Shown here piece by piece: positions 3,782 to 5,479 of a stretch of 5,479 nt of DNA; the first letter of the stretch is position 1; the number at the start of each line of letters is the position of its first letter. The DNA is from Alphaproteobacteria bacterium (GTDB lineage: Bacteria; Pseudomonadota; Alphaproteobacteria; Micropepsales; Micropepsaceae), in assembly GCA_019508105.1 (NCBI GenBank), contig JAEKMB010000043.1, positions 1 to 5,479 on the forward strand, given 5' to 3'. Both the position numbers and the translations under genes were made by a program. The notes beneath the pieces were generated by a model. It made no database searches. It was not told where the DNA came from and saw nothing but the letters and a program-made list of their open reading frames with translations.

Positions 3782-5479
3782 ATGAGTGCCCCGATCCCTG
3801 AAACCGCGGCCGCCAAAGCCGCGAAACCTGTCGCTGTCCCTGATGCCGTGGCCTTGCGCAACCGCCGCCGGCTGATGCGCCAGACCGACCTGGTCGAGCG
3901 GGTGCTGGCTTATGACCCGGACGCCGACGAGGCCCTGCTCAACAAGGCCTATGTCTATGCCATGACGGCGCATGGCAAGCAGTTCCGCGCCTCGGGCGAT
4001 CCCTATTTCGCCCATCCGCTGGAAGTGGCGGCCATCCTTACCGACCTCAAGCTGGACGTGCCCACTATCGTGACGGCGCTGCTGCACGACACCATCGAAG
4101 ACACGCTGGTCACCTATGAGGACATCCGGGAAAAATTCGGCGAGGAGATCGCCAATCTGGTGGACGGCGTCACCAAGCTGTCGCAGCTGGAAGTCTTTTC
4201 CGAGCGCACCAAGCAGGCGGAGAATTTCCGCAAGCTGATGCTGGCCATCACCAGCGACATCCGCGTGCTGCTGGTCAAGCTGGCCGACCGGCTGCACAAC
4301 ATGCGCACCCTTGGTTATATCGACAAGCCGGACAAGCGCAGCCGCATCGCCCAGGAGACGGTGGACATCTATGCCCCGCTGGCGGGGCGCATCGGCATGC
4401 AGAATATGCGCGAGGAGCTGGAAGACCTGGCTTTTGCGGAGCTGGATCCCGAGGCGCGCAACTCCATCGTGACCCATTTCGCCCGCCTGGATATGGTGGG
4501 CGGCGACCGGGTGGGGCGTATCGCCGACCAGATCAAGCGCCGCCTGGCCGAGCATGGCATGGAGGCCTGGGTCTATGGCCGCGGCAAGCGGCCCTTTTCC
4601 ATCTGGCGCAAGCTGCAGACCAAGAAGCTCAGCTTCGAGCAGCTCTCCGATATTTTCGGCTTCCGCGTCATCGTCGGTTCCACCGCCGATTGCTACCACG
4701 CCCTGGGCATCATCCATACCAGCTGGCAGATGGTGCCGGAACGATTCAAGGATTTCATCTCCACCCCCAAGCCCAACGGCTATCGCAGCATCCACACCAC
4801 GGTGATCGGGCCGGAAAAACAGCGGGTGGAAATCCAGATCCGCACCCAGGACATGCACGACATTGCCGAGCGCGGCGTCGCCGCCCATTGGCGCTACCGC
4901 GAGCATGTGCCGGAAGCCGGCAAGGAAGACAGCGTCACCTATGGCTGGCTGCGCGACATGGTGGACCTTTTGGAGCGCGGCGACAGCGCCGAGGAGGTGC
5001 TGGAACATTCGCGCCTGGCCATGTACCAGGACCAGGTTTTCTGCTTCACGCCCAAAGGTTCGCTGATCTCCCTGCCGCGCGGCGCCACCCCGATCGATTT
5101 TGCCTATGCCGTGCATACCGACCTGGGCAACAGCGCGGTGGGCGCCAAGGTCAATGGCAACCATGCTCCGCTGCATACGCCTTTGAAGAATGGCGACCAG
5201 GTGGAAATCATCACCACCAGGGATTCTTCCCCATCGCCCATGTGGGAGCAGTTCGTGGTCACGGGCCGGGCGCGGGCCGAGATCCGCCGTTTCCTGCGCC
5301 ATGCCCAGCGCGACGAGCATGTCCGCTTCGGCCGCAAGATCCTGGAAAAGACCTTTGCCGATGAAGGGCGCGAGCTCACCGACAAGGGCATCGAGGGCGT
5401 GGCCAAGAAGCTGCGCCTGGCGCGGGCCGAGGACGTCTTTGCCGATGTGGGCAGGGGCGCGCTGCGCGGCCATGAAGTG
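3782..5479 (+). CDS. rel: Bifunctional (p)ppGpp synthetase/hydrolase (Rel/SpoT), 3' end missing
   Basis: This cytoplasmic, ribosome-associated enzyme makes and degrades the alarmone (p)ppGpp in the stringent response. The frame is open for 566 codons and runs off the window. The HD hydrolase domain spans about 50-200: RASGDPYFAHP (69-79), LLHDTIEDT (100-108) with H102-D103 and E106-D107, and LADRLHNMRTL (167-177). The HDxxED residues are intact, so hydrolase activity is expected. The synthetase domain spans about 225-375: GRGKRPFSIWRKL (266-278), SDIFGFRVIV (289-298), RFKDFISTPKPNGYRSIHTT (321-340) and VEIQIRT (349-355). The TGS domain is at about 417-479 (FCFTPKGSLISLPRGATPIDFAYAVHTDLG). The zinc-finger-like and ACT domains should lie past the window end. 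The ATG at 3782 follows an in-frame stop at 3746-3748. The usual family start, MRQxxLVERV, matches M32 (base 3875), so residues 1-31 are an Ala/Pro-rich extension or untranslated. Confidence 0.96.
   Translation, partial: MSAPIPETAAAKAAKPVAVPDAVALRNRRRLMRQTDLVERVLAYDPDADEALLNKAYVYAMTAHGKQFRASGDPYFAHPLEVAAILTDLKLDVPTIVTALLHDTIEDTLVTYEDIREKFGEEIANLVDGVTKLSQLEVFSERTKQAENFRKLMLAITSDIRVLLVKLADRLHNMRTLGYIDKPDKRSRIAQETVDIYAPLAGRIGMQNMREELEDLAFAELDPEARNSIVTHFARLDMVGGDRVGRIADQIKRRLAEHGMEAWVYGRGKRPFSIWRKLQTKKLSFEQLSDIFGFRVIVGSTADCYHALGIIHTSWQMVPERFKDFISTPKPNGYRSIHTTVIGPEKQRVEIQIRTQDMHDIAERGVAAHWRYREHVPEAGKEDSVTYGWLRDMVDLLERGDSAEEVLEHSRLAMYQDQVFCFTPKGSLISLPRGATPIDFAYAVHTDLGNSAVGAKVNGNHAPLHTPLKNGDQVEIITTRDSSPSPMWEQFVVTGRARAEIRRFLRHAQRDEHVRFGRKILEKTFADEGRELTDKGIEGVAKKLRLARAEDVFADVGRGALRGHEV

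Noticed and set aside
3767..5473. 568-codon open frame on the minus strand opposite rel
   Set aside because: The plus-strand frame encodes an unmistakable Rel protein with all catalytic motifs over the same bases. The antisense product is His/Gly/Ala-rich and matches no family I know. Long antisense frames are expected opposite GC-rich, strongly codon-biased genes.
1..5479. CRISPR arrays, tRNA or rRNA genes, insertion sequences, toxin-antitoxin or defence systems
   Set aside because: I saw no regularly spaced repeats, cloverleaf-like sequence, transposase or defence domain; nearly all bases are accounted for by housekeeping genes.

Overview
The window is a GC-rich, gene-dense piece of bacterial chromosome, most likely from an alphaproteobacterium. 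The protein sequences point there: an omega subunit opening [20 protein letters not shown] with a long acidic tail, a single bifunctional Rel/SpoT enzyme, and a DapA of alphaproteobacterial type. So does the gene order dapA-smpB / uracil-DNA glycosylase-NYN nuclease / folK-rpoZ-rel, which I recognise from that class. I cannot name the genus. I see no sign of horizontal transfer, phage, insertion sequence, CRISPR array, tRNA or rRNA.

Layout. Positions 1-606 hold the 3' two thirds of dapA (lysine/diaminopimelate synthesis). smpB (trans-translation) follows after 2 bases, at 609-1082. The gap from 1082 to 1289 holds a small unrecognised gene that is strongly codon-biased but split between two frames, as if by one extra T in a short T-run. 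Its stop codon directly abuts the stop of the convergent minus-strand gene at 1290-1928, a family-5-type [4Fe-4S] uracil-DNA glycosylase. Upstream of that on the minus strand is a LabA/DUF88-like NYN-domain putative RNase (1961-2521), probably co-transcribed with it. A 50-base divergent region separates it from folK (2572-3054, folate synthesis, GTG start). folK ends in a probable intrinsic terminator. rpoZ (RNA polymerase omega subunit) lies at 3166-3549. A 232-base intergenic region packed with inverted repeats follows. The window ends inside rel (3782 to the end), a bifunctional (p)ppGpp synthetase/hydrolase cut at residue 566.

How the genes fit together. Most are housekeeping: amino-acid and cell-wall precursor synthesis (dapA), ribosome rescue (smpB), DNA uracil repair (udg), folate (folK), transcription (rpoZ) and the stringent response (rel). 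rpoZ-rel is a classic pairing, since omega and ppGpp signalling are linked in proteobacteria. Here, however, the two genes are separated by a strong terminator-like palindrome and a TATATA box placed so close to the rel ATG that the rel mRNA may be leaderless.

I found no new multi-gene system. The points most worth a second look are the palindrome-rich rpoZ-rel spacer, the split micro-gene after smpB, the overlapping ATG/GTG start of the NYN gene next to a T6 run, and the possible leaderless start (or extra 31-residue N-terminus) of Rel.
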